A stretch of DNA of 64,000 nucleotides from Stenotrophomonas beteli (GTDB taxonomy: Bacteria; Pseudomonadota; Gammaproteobacteria; Xanthomonadales; Xanthomonadaceae): NCBI RefSeq assembly GCF_001431665.1, contig NZ_LLXV01000024.1, forward strand, positions 1 through 64,000. The letters run 5' to 3'. The position numbers and the translations under genes were made by a program. Below are positions 40,544-50,172 of this stretch, piece by piece; positions within the stretch are counted from its first letter, which is position 1, and every line of letters starts with the position of its first letter. Under the pieces are notes generated by a model. It was not told where the DNA came from. It did no database searches and was given only the letters and a program-made list of their open reading frames with translations.

Positions 40544-42919
40544 TCAGAATTCCTGCCAGTCGCCGTCGGCCAGTTCGGTGGCCATCGGGCGACCACCTGC
40601 CGTGCGGCGGGCGGGCGGGGCAGCCGGAGCCGGCGCCGGTGCAGCAGCACGCGGGGCCGGGGCAGCGGCGCGCGGCGGGACAACCACCGTCTCGGCTTCG
40701 TCCACCACGAAGATCGACACGGCCTCGCTGAGGTGGCCGGCCTGTTCTTCCATCGCGCGCGCGGCAGCAGTGGCTTCTTCCACCAACGCGGCGTTCTGCT
40801 GGGTGGTTTCGTCCATCTGCACCACGGTCTGGTTGACCTGCTCGATGCCGGCGCTCTGTTCCTGCGAGGCGGCGGAGATCTCGGCCATGATGTCGGTCAC
40901 GCGCTGCACCGAGGCGACAATCTCGCCCATGGTCGCGCCGGCCTTGTGCACCAGCGCCGACCCGTCATTGACCTTGCCGACGGAGTCGTCGATCAGGCCC
41001 TTGATCTCCTTGGCGGCGGCGGCCGAGCGCTGGGCGAGGGTGCGCACTTCGCTGGCGACCACGGCAAAACCGCGGCCCTGTTCGCCGGCACGGGCCGCTT
41101 CCACTGCGGCGTTCAGCGCCAGGATGTTGGTCTGGAAGGCGATGCCGTCGATGACGCTGATGATCTCGGCGATCTTCTTCGACGAAGCTTCGATGGCCGA
41201 CATGGTGGTGACCACCTGGCCGACCACCTCGCCGCCCTGCGAGGCGACGCCATGCGCGCCGATGGCGAGCTGGTTGGCCTGGCGGGCGTGTTCGGCGTTC
41301 TGGCGCACGGTGGAGGTCAGTTCCTCCATCGAGGCGGCGGTTTCTTCCAGGTTGGCGGCCTGCTGCTCGGTGCGGCGCGACAGGTCGCTGTTGCCGGAGG
41401 CGATTTCACCAGCGGCGGAGCTGATCGCGCGGCTGGACTGCTTGATGCGGGTGACGATCTCGCTCAGCTGCGCGGCGGTGGCGTTGGCATCGTCGCGCAT
41501 GCGGGCGAACACGCCCTGGTAATCGCCGTGCATGCGTACGGTCAGGTCACCCTGCGACAGCGCGGCGAGCAGGCCGGAAATCTGTTCGATGCTGCCGGCG
41601 TTGGCGTCCAGCAGGCCGTTGATCTGCTGGGCCAGCTGCAGGAAGAAGCCTTCCTTGTCGCTGGCGTCGATGCGGCCAGACAGGTCGCCGGCGGCGGCCT
41701 GGGCGATCACGCGGGCGACTTCGGCCTCGACCTGCGCTTCCTGGGTGCGGTCACGCCATTCCACCACGTAGCCGACGGTGTCGCCGCCTTCGTTGCGGAT
41801 GGTCGACACCACCTGGGCAAACTGGGCATCGCCATACTGCATCGGTCGACGGGCCACGCCGTGCGCCTTCAGGTTGCCCAGCAGGGTCTGGTCCATCTCG
41901 CCACGGTGCTCGAGCACGGTGACCGGCTTGCCGATCAACGAGGCCTGGGCGTCGAAGTCGGGCAGGTCGCGGCGCACGTCATCCTGGTACTGGCTCAGGG
42001 TCTGCTGCAGGGCGCGGTTGGTGTAGACGATGGTGTTGCTGGTGTCGGTCAGGTACACGCCGGTGGAGCTGTAGTCCAGTGCGGTGCGGATGCGCAGGTT
42101 CTCGCGGGCGATGGCCTGGTCTGTCTCGATGCGTTCGCGCAGGTCGCGCTGCATGCGCTGCATGGACTGCATCAGTTCGCCCACTTCGTCCTGGCGGCTG
42201 ACATCGATGTGGCCATCGAGCTTGCCGCCGGCCACGTCGTTGGCCACCGATACGGCGCCACGCACGCTGCCGACCAGGGCACGGGCGAACAACCAGACCA
42301 GCACCAGGCCGAGCGCGGCGCCACCCAGCAGGGCGATCACGGTCAGCACGGCCGAGGCGGAATAGGTGGTGGCCGCTTCATCGCGCGAGGCGCGGGCGAG
42401 GCGGTTGTCTTCGGCGATCAGCGCTTCCAGCGCCGAGGCGGCCTTGCGGTGCTTGGTGCGGGTTTCGCCGACGAAGGTGTCGATGGCATCGTCCGGCAGG
42501 TCCAGTTCCAGCATCTCGGTGACGCTGTCATAGGAGGCCAGGGCGTCCTTCCATTCCTTGGCGAAGGTGTCGAACAGCTTCTTCTGCTGTGCGTTGTCGA
42601 CCAGCTTGGGATAATCCTTGATCGACTTGTCCATGCTGGTGCGCAGGTCGCTGGCCTGCTTGCGCGCGTCGGACTTGACGTCATCGCTGGCGCGGATCAG
42701 CTGCTGGTAGGCGGCATTGCGGTACTCACCCAGCATGCCGCGCATCTCGCCGGCCATGCGGATGCTTTCCATGCGTGAACCGGCCAGTTCGGTGGTGACA
42801 TTGTTGAGCGAATGCAGGCCACGATAGGCGACGATGCCCTGCAGCAGCATCACCAGCAGGATGACGCCGAAGGTCAGCATCAGCTTCGGCATCAGTTTCA
42901 GGTTGTTGATCCACGGCAT
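40544..42919 (-). CDS. Methyl-accepting chemotaxis protein with 4-helix sensor and PAS
   Basis: A 791-residue receptor. TM1 (~11-31) and TM2 (~188-213) flank a helical periplasmic domain of the 4HB_MCP type ([23 protein letters not shown]). After HAMP comes a cytoplasmic PAS-like segment (~275-395: [40 protein letters not shown]), so it may sense both outside and inside the cell. The signalling tip and a second HAMP-like stretch follow, and the protein ends DWQEF. GGAGATC upstream is the ribosome site. It is 101 bp after a small secreted-protein gene, with no promoter of its own that I can see, so the two may be co-transcribed. Confidence 0.94.
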   Translation of the reverse strand: MPWINNLKLMPKLMLTFGVILLVMLLQGIVAYRGLHSLNNVTTELAGSRMESIRMAGEMRGMLGEYRNAAYQQLIRASDDVKSDARKQASDLRTSMDKSIKDYPKLVDNAQQKKLFDTFAKEWKDALASYDSVTEMLELDLPDDAIDTFVGETRTKHRKAASALEALIAEDNRLARASRDEAATTYSASAVLTVIALLGGAALGLVLVWLFARALVGSVRGAVSVANDVAGGKLDGHIDVSRQDEVGELMQSMQRMQRDLRERIETDQAIARENLRIRTALDYSSTGVYLTDTSNTIVYTNRALQQTLSQYQDDVRRDLPDFDAQASLIGKPVTVLEHRGEMDQTLLGNLKAHGVARRPMQYGDAQFAQVVSTIRNEGGDTVGYVVEWRDRTQEAQVEAEVARVIAQAAAGDLSGRIDASDKEGFFLQLAQQINGLLDANAGSIEQISGLLAALSQGDLTVRMHGDYQGVFARMRDDANATAAQLSEIVTRIKQSSRAISSAAGEIASGNSDLSRRTEQQAANLEETAASMEELTSTVRQNAEHARQANQLAIGAHGVASQGGEVVGQVVTTMSAIEASSKKIAEIISVIDGIAFQTNILALNAAVEAARAGEQGRGFAVVASEVRTLAQRSAAAAKEIKGLIDDSVGKVNDGSALVHKAGATMGEIVASVQRVTDIMAEISAASQEQSAGIEQVNQTVVQMDETTQQNAALVEEATAAARAMEEQAGHLSEAVSIFVVDEAETVVVPPRAAAPAPRAAAPAPAPAAPPARRTAGGRPMATELADGDWQEF

Positions 42920-43020
42920 GGGCGTTGCGATCTCCTAAGGCAGACGCGTCCGGGCATCGGGCCCGGTTGCAGCAGAAACCACGCCGGTACAAGGTCCGGC
43001 GTGGCTCGACGGACAGCGGA

Positions 43021-43404
43021 TTACTTGATGTTGGCCAGCTTCAGGCCCGACGGCGAGCTGACTTCGATTTCCGCGCGCGATGCGTCGCGCTGGATCTTGC
43101 CGATCACGCAGACGGTCTTGCCTTCCAGGGTTTCCAGCGGGAAGGAGAACTTGCCGCGGTTCTCGCCGGCGATGCGGGCCGAGAAGGTGTGACGCGGGAA
43201 GGCGCCGCCCATGTACAGGAAGGTCGGCTGGCCTTCGGAGCCTTCTGCGTAACGGGCCTTTTCAACCTTGCCGCAGACCATGCCGTCCTTGCCGACCGAA
43301 CGCGGTGCCAGTTCCGGCGGAATCATGTCGGCCGACTGCGCGAAAGCGGAGGCGGCGGTGGTGGCCAGGACAGCGGCCGAGACGAACGCAAGCAGGGACT
43401 TCAT
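43021..43404 (-). CDS. Small secreted protein of unknown function
   Basis: A 127-residue protein I do not recognise. MKSLLAFVSAAVLATTAASAFAQ is a clear signal peptide; the mature part is ~104 residues, beta-rich by eye, with two cysteines (MVCGKVEK and TVCVIGKI) that could form a disulfide. The pattern VCGKVEKARYAEG then TFLYMGGAFPRHTF and FSFPLETLEGKTVCVIGKIQ suggests an OB-fold-like domain, as in small periplasmic proteins annotated as DNA-binding or nuclease-inhibitor-like; this is only a fold guess. A FliA-type promoter lies upstream (43477-43503) and an MCP gene follows, so it may be a flagellar-regulon periplasmic protein. Confidence 0.8.
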   Translation of the reverse strand: MKSLLAFVSAAVLATTAASAFAQSADMIPPELAPRSVGKDGMVCGKVEKARYAEGSEGQPTFLYMGGAFPRHTFSARIAGENRGKFSFPLETLEGKTVCVIGKIQRDASRAEIEVSSPSGLKLANIK

Positions 43405-43476
43405 CGAGGGGTATCTCCGGGGATGGTAACGGTCGGGCCGGTCCTGCGCGTTCCTGCGCGGCCGGCTTCTGTCCCC

Positions 43477-43503
43477 CTATCGGCACGGCCGCGGGGAACT
43501 GAA
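43477..43503 (-). promoter_or_regulatory. FliA-type promoter for the small secreted protein and MCP
   Basis: On the minus strand TTCAGTTC, an 11-bp spacer and GCCGATAG. The -10 matches 7 of 8, the -35 5 of 8. Confidence 0.6.
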
Positions 43504-43540
43504 GGGTTTTGTGACCAGAACGTGAAGCAGGTCCGCCTGC

Positions 43541-44032
43541 TCAGGCGGCGACGTCTTCCACGGCGCTGGGCTGGCCCATGTCGGCGCTGTCGAGCAGGGT
43601 CTCGATGTCCAGCAGGATGAGCATGCGGTCGTCATGGGTGCCGATGCCGGAAATGAAGCGGGTATCGACCGCGGCGCCAAACTCCGGCGTCGGGCGGATC
43701 TGCTCGGCCGACAGCGGGATCACGTCGGACACGCTGTCCACGACGATGCCGACCACGCGGTCTTCCACGTTCAGCACGATCATCACGGTGAAGGCGTCGT
43801 AGCGGGCGTTGTCCAGGCGCAGCTTCAGGCGCAGGTCGATGACCGGGACGATGGTGCCGCGCAGGTTGATCACGCCCTTGATGTAGTCCGGCGCATCCGG
43901 CACGCGCGTCACTGCATCGTAGCCGCGGATTTCCTGCACCTTGAGGATATCCACGCCGTAGTGCTCGGCACCGAGGGTGAAGCTGAGGAATTCGCCACCG
44001 GCGCTGGCGGTGGAGCGGGTCTTGTCGTTCAT
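43541..44032 (-). CDS. cheW: Chemotaxis coupling protein CheW
   Basis: 163 residues, one CheW (SH3-like) domain coupling receptors to CheA. Typical segments are EFLSFTLGAEHYGVDILKVQEIRGY, the core VINLRGTIVPVIDLRLKL, and GIVVDSVSDVIPL near the end. It is preceded by its own strong FliA-type promoter and stands between the small secreted-protein/MCP unit and the PilZ gene, all on the minus strand. Confidence 0.95.
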   Translation of the reverse strand: MNDKTRSTASAGGEFLSFTLGAEHYGVDILKVQEIRGYDAVTRVPDAPDYIKGVINLRGTIVPVIDLRLKLRLDNARYDAFTVMIVLNVEDRVVGIVVDSVSDVIPLSAEQIRPTPEFGAAVDTRFISGIGTHDDRMLILLDIETLLDSADMGQPSAVEDVAA

Positions 44033-44074
44033 CGAGGGGTCCTGGTTCTGCCGGAAGTCCCGGTGTCAGGCTCG

Positions 44075-44101
44075 ATATCGGCCCCGCGTGGGGGGACTTT
44101 A
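44075..44101 (-). promoter_or_regulatory. FliA promoter for cheW
   Basis: On the minus strand TAAAGTCC (44101-44094), an 11-bp spacer and GCCGATAT (44082-44075): 6 of 8 and 7 of 8 to the consensus. It lies about 43 nt before the ATG. Confidence 0.8.
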
Positions 44102-44123
44102 GGCGCCGGGCGGTACCGTGGAT

Positions 44124-44162
44124 GGGATCAGATCCCTTTTCAGGGAAAAGGGATCTGACCCC
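44124..44162. repeat. GGGTCAGATCC palindrome, copy 6
   Basis: GGGATCAGATCCCTTTTC and its inverse around a short loop, just upstream of the cheW promoter and downstream of the PilZ gene. Confidence 0.8.
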
Positions 44163-44215
44163 GGCATGCGTTCCAGGGTTGCCGGCCGGCGGCCGGCACT
44201 ACCGGTCGGACGGCC

Positions 44216-44989
44216 TCAGAGCTCGCCGTTGCGGCGTGCCTTGCGCTGGCGGTCGATGCGGAAGATGTAGCGCTGGATGGCACTGTCGCCACCGCGCGGC
44301 AGGCTGTCGAAGCGCATGCCCACGCGCTTGACCTCGATGCCATTGGGCTGGCGCTGTGGCAGCAGGTTGCAGACCACCAGCTCGATGTCCAGATCCGGCC
44401 CATCCGGTAGCGAAAGCCGTGCCGGGTAACGCTTCTGCAGGCCGAACACCGCGCAGTCATTCGGCACGACCACCGCCAGGCCGCCGCCACTGATGTCCAC
44501 CACGCGCATCGACAGGGCTTCGGCGCGGGCCGCACCGGGCGGCAACAGCAGCTGCGGGGAGTCGGTCACCGGGGTCTCCAGCCGGTACAGCTCGCGGCGT
44601 TGAAGGTGCACCAGTTCGTCCGGCAGCGGGGCACGGAAGGCGACGTGCCCGTCGTTGTCCACGCGCTGCAGCTGGTGCAGGCGGAAGCGGACCAGCACGC
44701 GTTCGAGCTGGGCGAAACACAGCAGGTGGTCGGACTGTTCGGCCGCACGGTTGGACGCTTCCTGCGGGCTGCCATCGAGCAGCAGGACGTCCTCGTCCTC
44801 GTCCAGGTCGAGCAGTGCGGTAGGGAACGAGCGGTCTCGGCCGTCAATATGCGCGTTGATCAACGAACGCTGGTCGATCAGCGAGCGCAGCAGCTGGCGC
44901 AGCTGACGGGGATTGCGAACCAGGAATCGTTCGTCGGCGGCGTCGGCCGCATGGACTTCATGCACTGCAGTGTCGTTGCCGTCGGACAT
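44216..44989 (-). CDS. ycgR: Cyclic di-GMP-binding flagellar brake protein, YcgR-like (PilZ)
   Basis: 257 residues if started at ATG 44989 (MSDGNDTAV); a TTG five codons upstream is also open and neither has a good ribosome site. The N-terminal YcgR domain (~20-115) is followed by a PilZ domain with the RxxxR motif in [11 protein letters not shown] and DISGGG for the DxSxxG motif. YcgR with bound cyclic di-GMP slows or biases the flagellar motor. That links it to the RpfG phosphodiesterase earlier in the window: low cyclic di-GMP after DSF sensing would release this brake (inference). Confidence 0.88.
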   Translation of the reverse strand: MSDGNDTAVHEVHAADAADERFLVRNPRQLRQLLRSLIDQRSLINAHIDGRDRSFPTALLDLDEDEDVLLLDGSPQEASNRAAEQSDHLLCFAQLERVLVRFRLHQLQRVDNDGHVAFRAPLPDELVHLQRRELYRLETPVTDSPQLLLPPGAARAEALSMRVVDISGGGLAVVVPNDCAVFGLQKRYPARLSLPDGPDLDIELVVCNLLPQRQPNGIEVKRVGMRFDSLPRGGDSAIQRYIFRIDRQRKARRNGEL

Positions 44990-45044
44990 GGAATCTAGGT
45001 TCAAGGGCGGGCGCCAGCACGCGTTGGCGCGAGGCTCGATGGGG

Positions 45045-45071
45045 ATATCGGCCTCTGCACCGGATTATGAA
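45045..45071 (-). promoter_or_regulatory. Weak FliA-type promoter for the PilZ gene
   Basis: GCCGATAT (7 of 8) on the minus strand, with TTCATAAT at 11-bp spacing as a poor -35. It lies about 55 nt before ATG 44989. Confidence 0.45.
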
Positions 45072-45100
45072 GTGGGATTTGCATCACTTTCCATGCGTAA

Positions 45101-45140
45101 GGGGTCAGATCCCTTTCCCGCAGGAAAGGGATCTGACCCC
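45101..45140. repeat. GGGTCAGATCC palindrome, copy 7
   Basis: GGGGTCAGATCCCTTTCC and its exact inverse around a short loop, ending 10 nt before the stop of the third MCP gene. Confidence 0.85.
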
Positions 45141-45149
45141 GCGGTTCTG

Positions 45150-47399
45150 TCAGAACTCCTGCCAGTCGCCTTCCGCGGCCAGCGCCGGCTGGGCCGTTGC
45201 CGTGCGCAGCGCACGTGCCGGGGCCGGCCTTGCGGCTGGTGCGGCGGCTGCCACCTGTCGCGGTACCGGTGCGGCCAGCGGGCGTGACGGGATGGCCGCC
45301 GTGCCCTGCGATGCAAGCCGGAAGCGCGCCACGGCCTCACCCAGTTGCACGGCCTGGTCTTCCATCGCGCGCGCGGCGGCGGTGGCTTCCTCGACTAGCG
45401 CAGCGTTCTGCTGGGTGGTTTCGTCCATCTGCACCACGGTCTGGTTGACCTGCTCGATGCCGGCGCTCTGTTCCTGCGAGGCGGCGGAGATCTCGGCCAT
45501 GATGTCGGTCACCCGCTGCACGGAGGCAACGATCTCGCCCATGGTGCTGCCGGCCTGGTGGACCAGGCTGGAGCCCTCGGCGACCTTGCCGACCGAATCG
45601 TCGATCAGGCCCTTGATCTCCTTGGCGGCGGCGGCCGAGCGCTGGGCGAGGGTGCGCACTTCGCTGGCGACCACGGCAAAGCCGCGGCCCTGTTCACCGG
45701 CACGGGCCGCTTCCACCGCGGCGTTCAGCGCCAGGATGTTGGTCTGGAAGGCGATGCCGTCGATGACGCTGATGATCTCGGCGATCTTCTTCGACGAGGC
45801 TTCAATGGCCGACATGGTGGTGACCACCTGGCCAACCACCTCGCCGCCCTGCGAGGCGACGCCATGCGCGCCGATGGCGAGCTGGTTGGCCTGGCGGGCG
45901 TGTTCGGCGTTCTGGCGCACGGTGGAGGTCAGTTCCTCCATCGAGGCAGCGGTTTCTTCCAGGTTGGCGGCCTGCTGCTCGGTACGGCGCGACAGGTCGC
46001 TGTTGCCGGAGGCGATCTCGCCGGCTGCCAGGGTGATGCTGGAGGCGCTGGCCTGGATCTGGCCGACGATCTGGGTCAGCTGCGCGACGGTGGTGTTGGC
46101 GTCATCGCGCATGCGGGCGAACACGCCGTTGAACTGGCCTTCCATGCGCGCGGTCAGGTCGCCGGCGGCGATCGACTGCAGCAGCTGCGAGAGCTGGCCG
46201 AGGTTGCCGTCAGCCACCTGCATCATGGTATTGAGGTGCTCGATCATCAGCTTGAAGTCGTGCTGGAAGCGCTCGGCATCACCGCGCTGGCTGAAGTCAC
46301 CTGCGGCCGCGGCGGCGGCCAGCTGCTGGATCTGGGTGTTGATCGCCAGCAGGCTGGCCTTGGCTGCATCCATCGATTCATGCAGGATCGCGCGGCTGCC
46401 CGGCAGGCGGCGCGCGTCCGGGGCGAGGTTGCCGGCGGCGTACTGGTTGAGCACCTCGATGGCATCGACGATGGCGTCGAGGTGCTCGAAGATCACGGTG
46501 TTGATGCCGTTGGCCAGCTGGCCGTACACGCCGGGGAAGTCTTCCGGAATGCGATGGCTGATGTCCGGGCCGGCATGCATCTGTGCCATCAGCTGGGTCT
46601 GCTCGCTGAAGCGGCGCAGCATCGCGGTCATCTCGGCGGTGGCGGCCAGCATCTTGCCGGCTTCGTCCTTGCTGGTGGCCTGGGTGTTGACGCTGAGGTC
46701 GCCACGGGCGACGGCCTGGATCGCGTGCACGGCCTTTCCGAGCGGACCGGTGACGGCGCGGGAGATGACCACGGCCAGCGCGGCAGCCACCAGCGACAGC
46801 AGTACGACGCAGCCGATGATGGCGATCATGCTGTTGCGATGGGTGGCGTTGGCGTCGGCGATCTTGCCGTCCATCTGCCCGGCGATGTGGGTGCCCAGTG
46901 CCTTCATTGCTGCGAACAGGTCGCGACGCGCCGGACGTGACTGCTCATCGGAGATCAGCTGGGCATGCGCGCCATCGCCGGCGGCAACCGCTTCGCGCAT
47001 CGCCTTGTTGGCGGCGAAGTAGCGATCGAGCTGCACGCTGGCGGCGCGATACAGCTCACGCTCCTTGTCCAGCGCCGGCAGCGCCGTGTACGCCGCCAGT
47101 TCGTCATGCACGGCCTTTGCGGTGTCGTCCATGCGCTTGTTGTAGTCGGCGACCTTTTCCGGCTGGTCGAGCATGCTCAGCTGGGCCAGTTCGTAGGTGC
47201 GGAACTCACCGAGCTGGGAGCGCGCTTCGCCCAGGTGCTGGACCGAGGGGATATCGTTGCCGGCCATCTCGCGCAGCTGCGCGTTGGCTTCGCTCAGGCG
47301 CAGCAGGGCGAACGCGCCGAGCACCAGGGTCATCAGGGTGGTGAGGGTGAACCCCACGGCCAGCTTGCGGGCGATGGGCAGATCTTGGAACCACTTCAT
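45150..47399 (-). CDS. Methyl-accepting chemotaxis protein with 4-helix sensor
   Basis: A 749-residue receptor. TM1 (~11-33) and TM2 (~190-212) bracket a helical 4HB_MCP-type periplasmic domain ([21 protein letters not shown]). A HAMP domain follows, then a second helical stretch with HAMP-like pairs ([34 protein letters not shown]), shared in layout with the first MCP. The signalling hairpin contains [20 protein letters not shown], and the last residues are DWQEF for CheR docking. The ligand is unknown. A FliA-type promoter lies about 110 nt upstream. Confidence 0.94.
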   Translation of the reverse strand: MKWFQDLPIARKLAVGFTLTTLMTLVLGAFALLRLSEANAQLREMAGNDIPSVQHLGEARSQLGEFRTYELAQLSMLDQPEKVADYNKRMDDTAKAVHDELAAYTALPALDKERELYRAASVQLDRYFAANKAMREAVAAGDGAHAQLISDEQSRPARRDLFAAMKALGTHIAGQMDGKIADANATHRNSMIAIIGCVVLLSLVAAALAVVISRAVTGPLGKAVHAIQAVARGDLSVNTQATSKDEAGKMLAATAEMTAMLRRFSEQTQLMAQMHAGPDISHRIPEDFPGVYGQLANGINTVIFEHLDAIVDAIEVLNQYAAGNLAPDARRLPGSRAILHESMDAAKASLLAINTQIQQLAAAAAAGDFSQRGDAERFQHDFKLMIEHLNTMMQVADGNLGQLSQLLQSIAAGDLTARMEGQFNGVFARMRDDANTTVAQLTQIVGQIQASASSITLAAGEIASGNSDLSRRTEQQAANLEETAASMEELTSTVRQNAEHARQANQLAIGAHGVASQGGEVVGQVVTTMSAIEASSKKIAEIISVIDGIAFQTNILALNAAVEAARAGEQGRGFAVVASEVRTLAQRSAAAAKEIKGLIDDSVGKVAEGSSLVHQAGSTMGEIVASVQRVTDIMAEISAASQEQSAGIEQVNQTVVQMDETTQQNAALVEEATAAARAMEDQAVQLGEAVARFRLASQGTAAIPSRPLAAPVPRQVAAAAPAARPAPARALRTATAQPALAAEGDWQEF

Positions 47400-47508
47400 G
47401 CAGGGTGCTCCAGGTGGGCAGAGTGCCGGCGTCTGTGCGCCGGTTTGGGGGTGGTTGCAGAGCGAACGGTGGTGCCCGGTGGGGTTCGGTGACGGCCGTC
47501 AAAGCGAA

Positions 47509-47535
47509 ATAGCGGCGCGGTCCGGATGGACTTTA
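47509..47535 (-). promoter_or_regulatory. FliA-type promoter for the third MCP
   Basis: On the minus strand TAAAGTCC, an 11-bp spacer and GCCGCTAT. The -35 is the same as before cheW and the -10 matches 6 of 8. Confidence 0.65.
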
Positions 47536-47659
47536 TGGACGCAGATCACATTCGGTTGCGTAGGGATGACGGCGCGAAAGTGCTGGCCTGGCGGGGCTTG
47601 CGCTCGGATGACGTGGTTGCGCGCGAAACCATCGCCCCGACGGAGTTCACAGAAGGGAT

Positions 47660-47696
47660 GGGGCCAGATCCCTTTCCCTGAAAGGGATCTGGCCCC
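47660..47696. repeat. GGGTCAGATCC-type palindrome, copy 8
   Basis: GGGGCCAGATCCCTTTC and its inverse. It lies in the 370-bp gap between the MCP gene and cheA2; besides this, the promoter and the terminator, the gap shows nothing. Confidence 0.8.
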
Positions 47697-47718
47697 GGCT
47701 GGAATGGAGCACACAAAC

Positions 47719-47746
47719 AAAAACCGCCGCCCCGAAGGGCGGCGGT
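47719..47746 (-). terminator. Intrinsic terminator of the STAS-cheY-cheA2 unit
   Basis: On the minus strand ACCGCCGCCC/GGGCGGCGGT makes a 10-bp stem with a TTCG tetraloop, followed by a T-run. It begins about 24 nt past the cheA2 stop. Confidence 0.88.
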
Positions 47747-47769
47747 CCGGTACACGCATGCAGCGTGGA

Positions 47770-49761
47770 TCAGGCGGCCTGCGGCATCCGCAGCGAGCGC
47801 ACCAGGCCGCCGATGTCGACGATCAGGGCGACGCGGCCATCGCCGAGGATGGTGGCCCCCGAGACTCCGCCGATGCGGCGGTAGTTGTTCTCGATGTTCT
47901 TCACCACCACCTGCTGCTGGCCCACCAGTTCATCCACTTCCAGCGCGATTTTCTGGCCATCGCCTTCGACAACCACCACCAGCGATTCGCTGCCGGGTGC
48001 ACGGTTGCCGTAGCCGTAGTACTCGCTCAGCGACAGGATCGGCAGGTACTCGCCACGGACCCGCAGTACGCGGCCTTCGCCGGCCATGCTGCGGATGTCC
48101 TCGGCTTGCGGCTGCAACGCCTCAAGCACATAGGCCAGTGGCAGGATCAGGGTCTCACCGGCCACGGCCACGGTCATGCCATCGAGGATGGCCAGGGTCA
48201 GTGGCAGGCGGATCAGCGTGCGGGTACCGGCGCCGAGGCTGCTTTCGATCTGCACCTCGCCGCCCAGCGCCTGGATGTTGCGACGGACCACGTCCATGCC
48301 GACGCCGCGCCCGGACAGGTCGGTGACCGCATCGGCGGTGGAGAAGCCCGGCTGGAAGATCAGGTCCCAGACCTGCGAATCGGTCGGGTTGTCCGGTACC
48401 GCCAGGCCGCGTTCATGCGCCTTGGCCAGGATCTTGCTGCGATCCAAGCCGCGACCGTCATCGCTGACTTCGATCACGATGTGTCCGCCCTGGTGCGAAG
48501 CGGCCAGGGTGATGGTGCCGGTTTCGTCCTTGCCCGCGCCGCGGCGCACATCCGGCATTTCCAGGCCGTGATCGATCGAATTGCGCACCAGGTGCACCAG
48601 CGGATCGGCAATCTTCTCGATCAGGCCCTTGTCCAGCTCGGTGCCTTCACCGACGGTGCGCAGGCGCACCTGCTTGCCAAGGCGGCTGGACAGGTCGCGG
48701 ACCAGGCGCGGGAAGCGGCGGAACACCGCATCGACCGGCAGCATGCGCACGCCGATCACCGCTTCCTGCAGGTCGCGGGTGTTGCGCTCGAGCTGGTCCA
48801 GGCCGGCGAACAGGCTCTCGGCGTGGACCGGATCCAGTGCATGCGAGACCTGCTTGAGCATGGCCTGGGTGATGACCAGTTCGCCGACCAGGTTGATCAG
48901 CGCATCGACCTTGTCGACGCTGACACGGATCGAGGTTTCGGCTTCCTGGCCGGCAGCGCCGCTGGCGGCGGGCGTTGCAGGCGTTGCCGGTGCGGCGGCA
49001 GCGGGTGTGGAAGGGGCTGCTGCAACGGGGGCCTGGGTCGCAAGGCTCGGCGGTGCGGCCGGACGGATGTCCAGCTCGCAGTCGTCCAAGACCCAGGCAA
49101 AGGTGTCTTCGATCTTGCTGCGCGGCACCTTGCCGACCAGGCCCAGGTCCCAGGCCAGGTGGGCCTCGAGTGGGTCGAGCTGGGCAAAGCCCGGCAGGCG
49201 TTCCAGGCGCGCGGCCACCTGCAGCGAACCGAGGTGTTCCAGTTCGCGGATGATGCGCAGCGGGTCGTTGCCGCTCATGAACAGCGACGGTGCCGGGGTG
49301 AAGCCGATCTGCCAGGCTTCCGGTGTGTCGTCGGCCTTGGCCGCTGCCGGCGCGGGCGCGCTTGCCGCCGCCTGCCCGGAGAGGACCGCTTCCAGGCGCG
49401 CCTTGACCGCAGCCACTGCGGCAGGGTCGGCGGCCTGGCCGTGTTCGGCTTCGCGCAGCAGTGCGCGCAGTACGTCCACGGAGGACAGCATGGCGTCGAC
49501 GGCGTGGCCTTCCAGCGCACGCTTGCCGGCACGCAGCTCATCGAGCAGCGTTTCCAGCACGTGGGTCAGTGCAGCGATCGCGTCGAAGCCGAAGGTGCCG
49601 GCGCCGCCCTTGATCGAGTGGGCGGCGCGGAACACCGAGTTGATGATCTCCGCGTCCTGCTGCCCCGATTCCAGGGCCAGCAGGCCAGCCTCCATCGCGT
49701 CGAGGCCTTCGCGGCTCTCCTCGAAGAAGGTGGCGTGGAAGCGTTGCAGGTCCATGCTCAT
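47770..49761 (-). CDS. cheA: Second CheA-type chemotaxis histidine kinase
   Basis: 663 residues with the whole CheA plan: HPt with H48 (RAAHSIKGGAGTFGF), a P2-like region (~170-270: FTPAPSLFMSGNDPLRIIREL), an Ala/Pro linker, dimerisation domain (VDALINLVGELVITQAMLKQ), HATPase (HLVRNSIDHGLEMPDVR; GRGVGMDVVRRNIQALGG) and a CheW-like domain. This is the second CheA of the window. It resembles E. coli CheA in having a P2 region, while the other CheA resembles the Pseudomonas flagellar-cluster kinase. It sits downstream of its own STAS and CheY genes, behind a FliA-type promoter. Start at ATG 49761 or 49755. Confidence 0.95.
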   Translation of the reverse strand: MSMDLQRFHATFFEESREGLDAMEAGLLALESGQQDAEIINSVFRAAHSIKGGAGTFGFDAIAALTHVLETLLDELRAGKRALEGHAVDAMLSSVDVLRALLREAEHGQAADPAAVAAVKARLEAVLSGQAAASAPAPAAAKADDTPEAWQIGFTPAPSLFMSGNDPLRIIRELEHLGSLQVAARLERLPGFAQLDPLEAHLAWDLGLVGKVPRSKIEDTFAWVLDDCELDIRPAAPPSLATQAPVAAAPSTPAAAAPATPATPAASGAAGQEAETSIRVSVDKVDALINLVGELVITQAMLKQVSHALDPVHAESLFAGLDQLERNTRDLQEAVIGVRMLPVDAVFRRFPRLVRDLSSRLGKQVRLRTVGEGTELDKGLIEKIADPLVHLVRNSIDHGLEMPDVRRGAGKDETGTITLAASHQGGHIVIEVSDDGRGLDRSKILAKAHERGLAVPDNPTDSQVWDLIFQPGFSTADAVTDLSGRGVGMDVVRRNIQALGGEVQIESSLGAGTRTLIRLPLTLAILDGMTVAVAGETLILPLAYVLEALQPQAEDIRSMAGEGRVLRVRGEYLPILSLSEYYGYGNRAPGSESLVVVVEGDGQKIALEVDELVGQQQVVVKNIENNYRRIGGVSGATILGDGRVALIVDIGGLVRSLRMPQAA

Positions 49762-49806
49762 GGCAGTGGTGGTCCGGAAGCGAAGAGGGGGAGCGGCGGT
49801 GGGCGA

Positions 49807-50172
49807 TCAGCCCAGCACTTTCTGCACGGTGGCGACCAGCTGTTCGGGATTGAACGGCTTGACCAGCCAGCCGGTAGCGCCGGCGGCCTTGCCTTCGGAC
49901 TTCTTGTCGGCGGCCGATTCGGTGGTCAGCATCAGCAGCGGGGTGAACTTGTAGTCCGGCAGCTGGCGCAGTTCGCGGATCAGCGCGATGCCGTCCATGT
50001 TGGGCATGTTGACGTCGGTGACCACCGCGTTGAAGCGTTGGCCCTTGGCGCGACCGAGCGCGACTGCGCCGTCTTCGGCTTCTTCGACGGCAAAACCGGC
50101 CGAGGTGAGGGCGAAGGAAACCATCTGGCGCATCGACGCCGAATCGTCCACCACCAAGATACGTGCGCTCAT
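49807..50172 (-). CDS. cheY: CheY-like single-domain response regulator
   Basis: 121 residues, receiver domain only: DD9-10 acidic pair, D53 phospho-acceptor (AVVTDVNMPNMDG), TTES and the lysine in GWLVKPFNPEQL. It sits directly before the second cheA and overlaps the STAS gene by ATGA. Its sequence (GRAKGQRFNAVVTDVNMPNMD) differs from the flagellar-cluster CheY at 56960-57352, so it may be a phosphate sink or have a different output. Confidence 0.92.
   Translation of the reverse strand: MSARILVVDDSASMRQMVSFALTSAGFAVEEAEDGAVALGRAKGQRFNAVVTDVNMPNMDGIALIRELRQLPDYKFTPLLMLTTESAADKKSEGKAAGATGWLVKPFNPEQLVATVQKVLG

Noticed and set aside
40016-42778. A 920-residue plus-strand frame across the palindrome island and the second MCP
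   Set aside because: It translates palindromes and the antisense of a conserved receptor.
42920-43020. An independent FliA promoter for the second MCP
   Set aside because: No GCCGATAx with a spaced -35 is found in this gap; co-transcription with the small secreted gene fits better.
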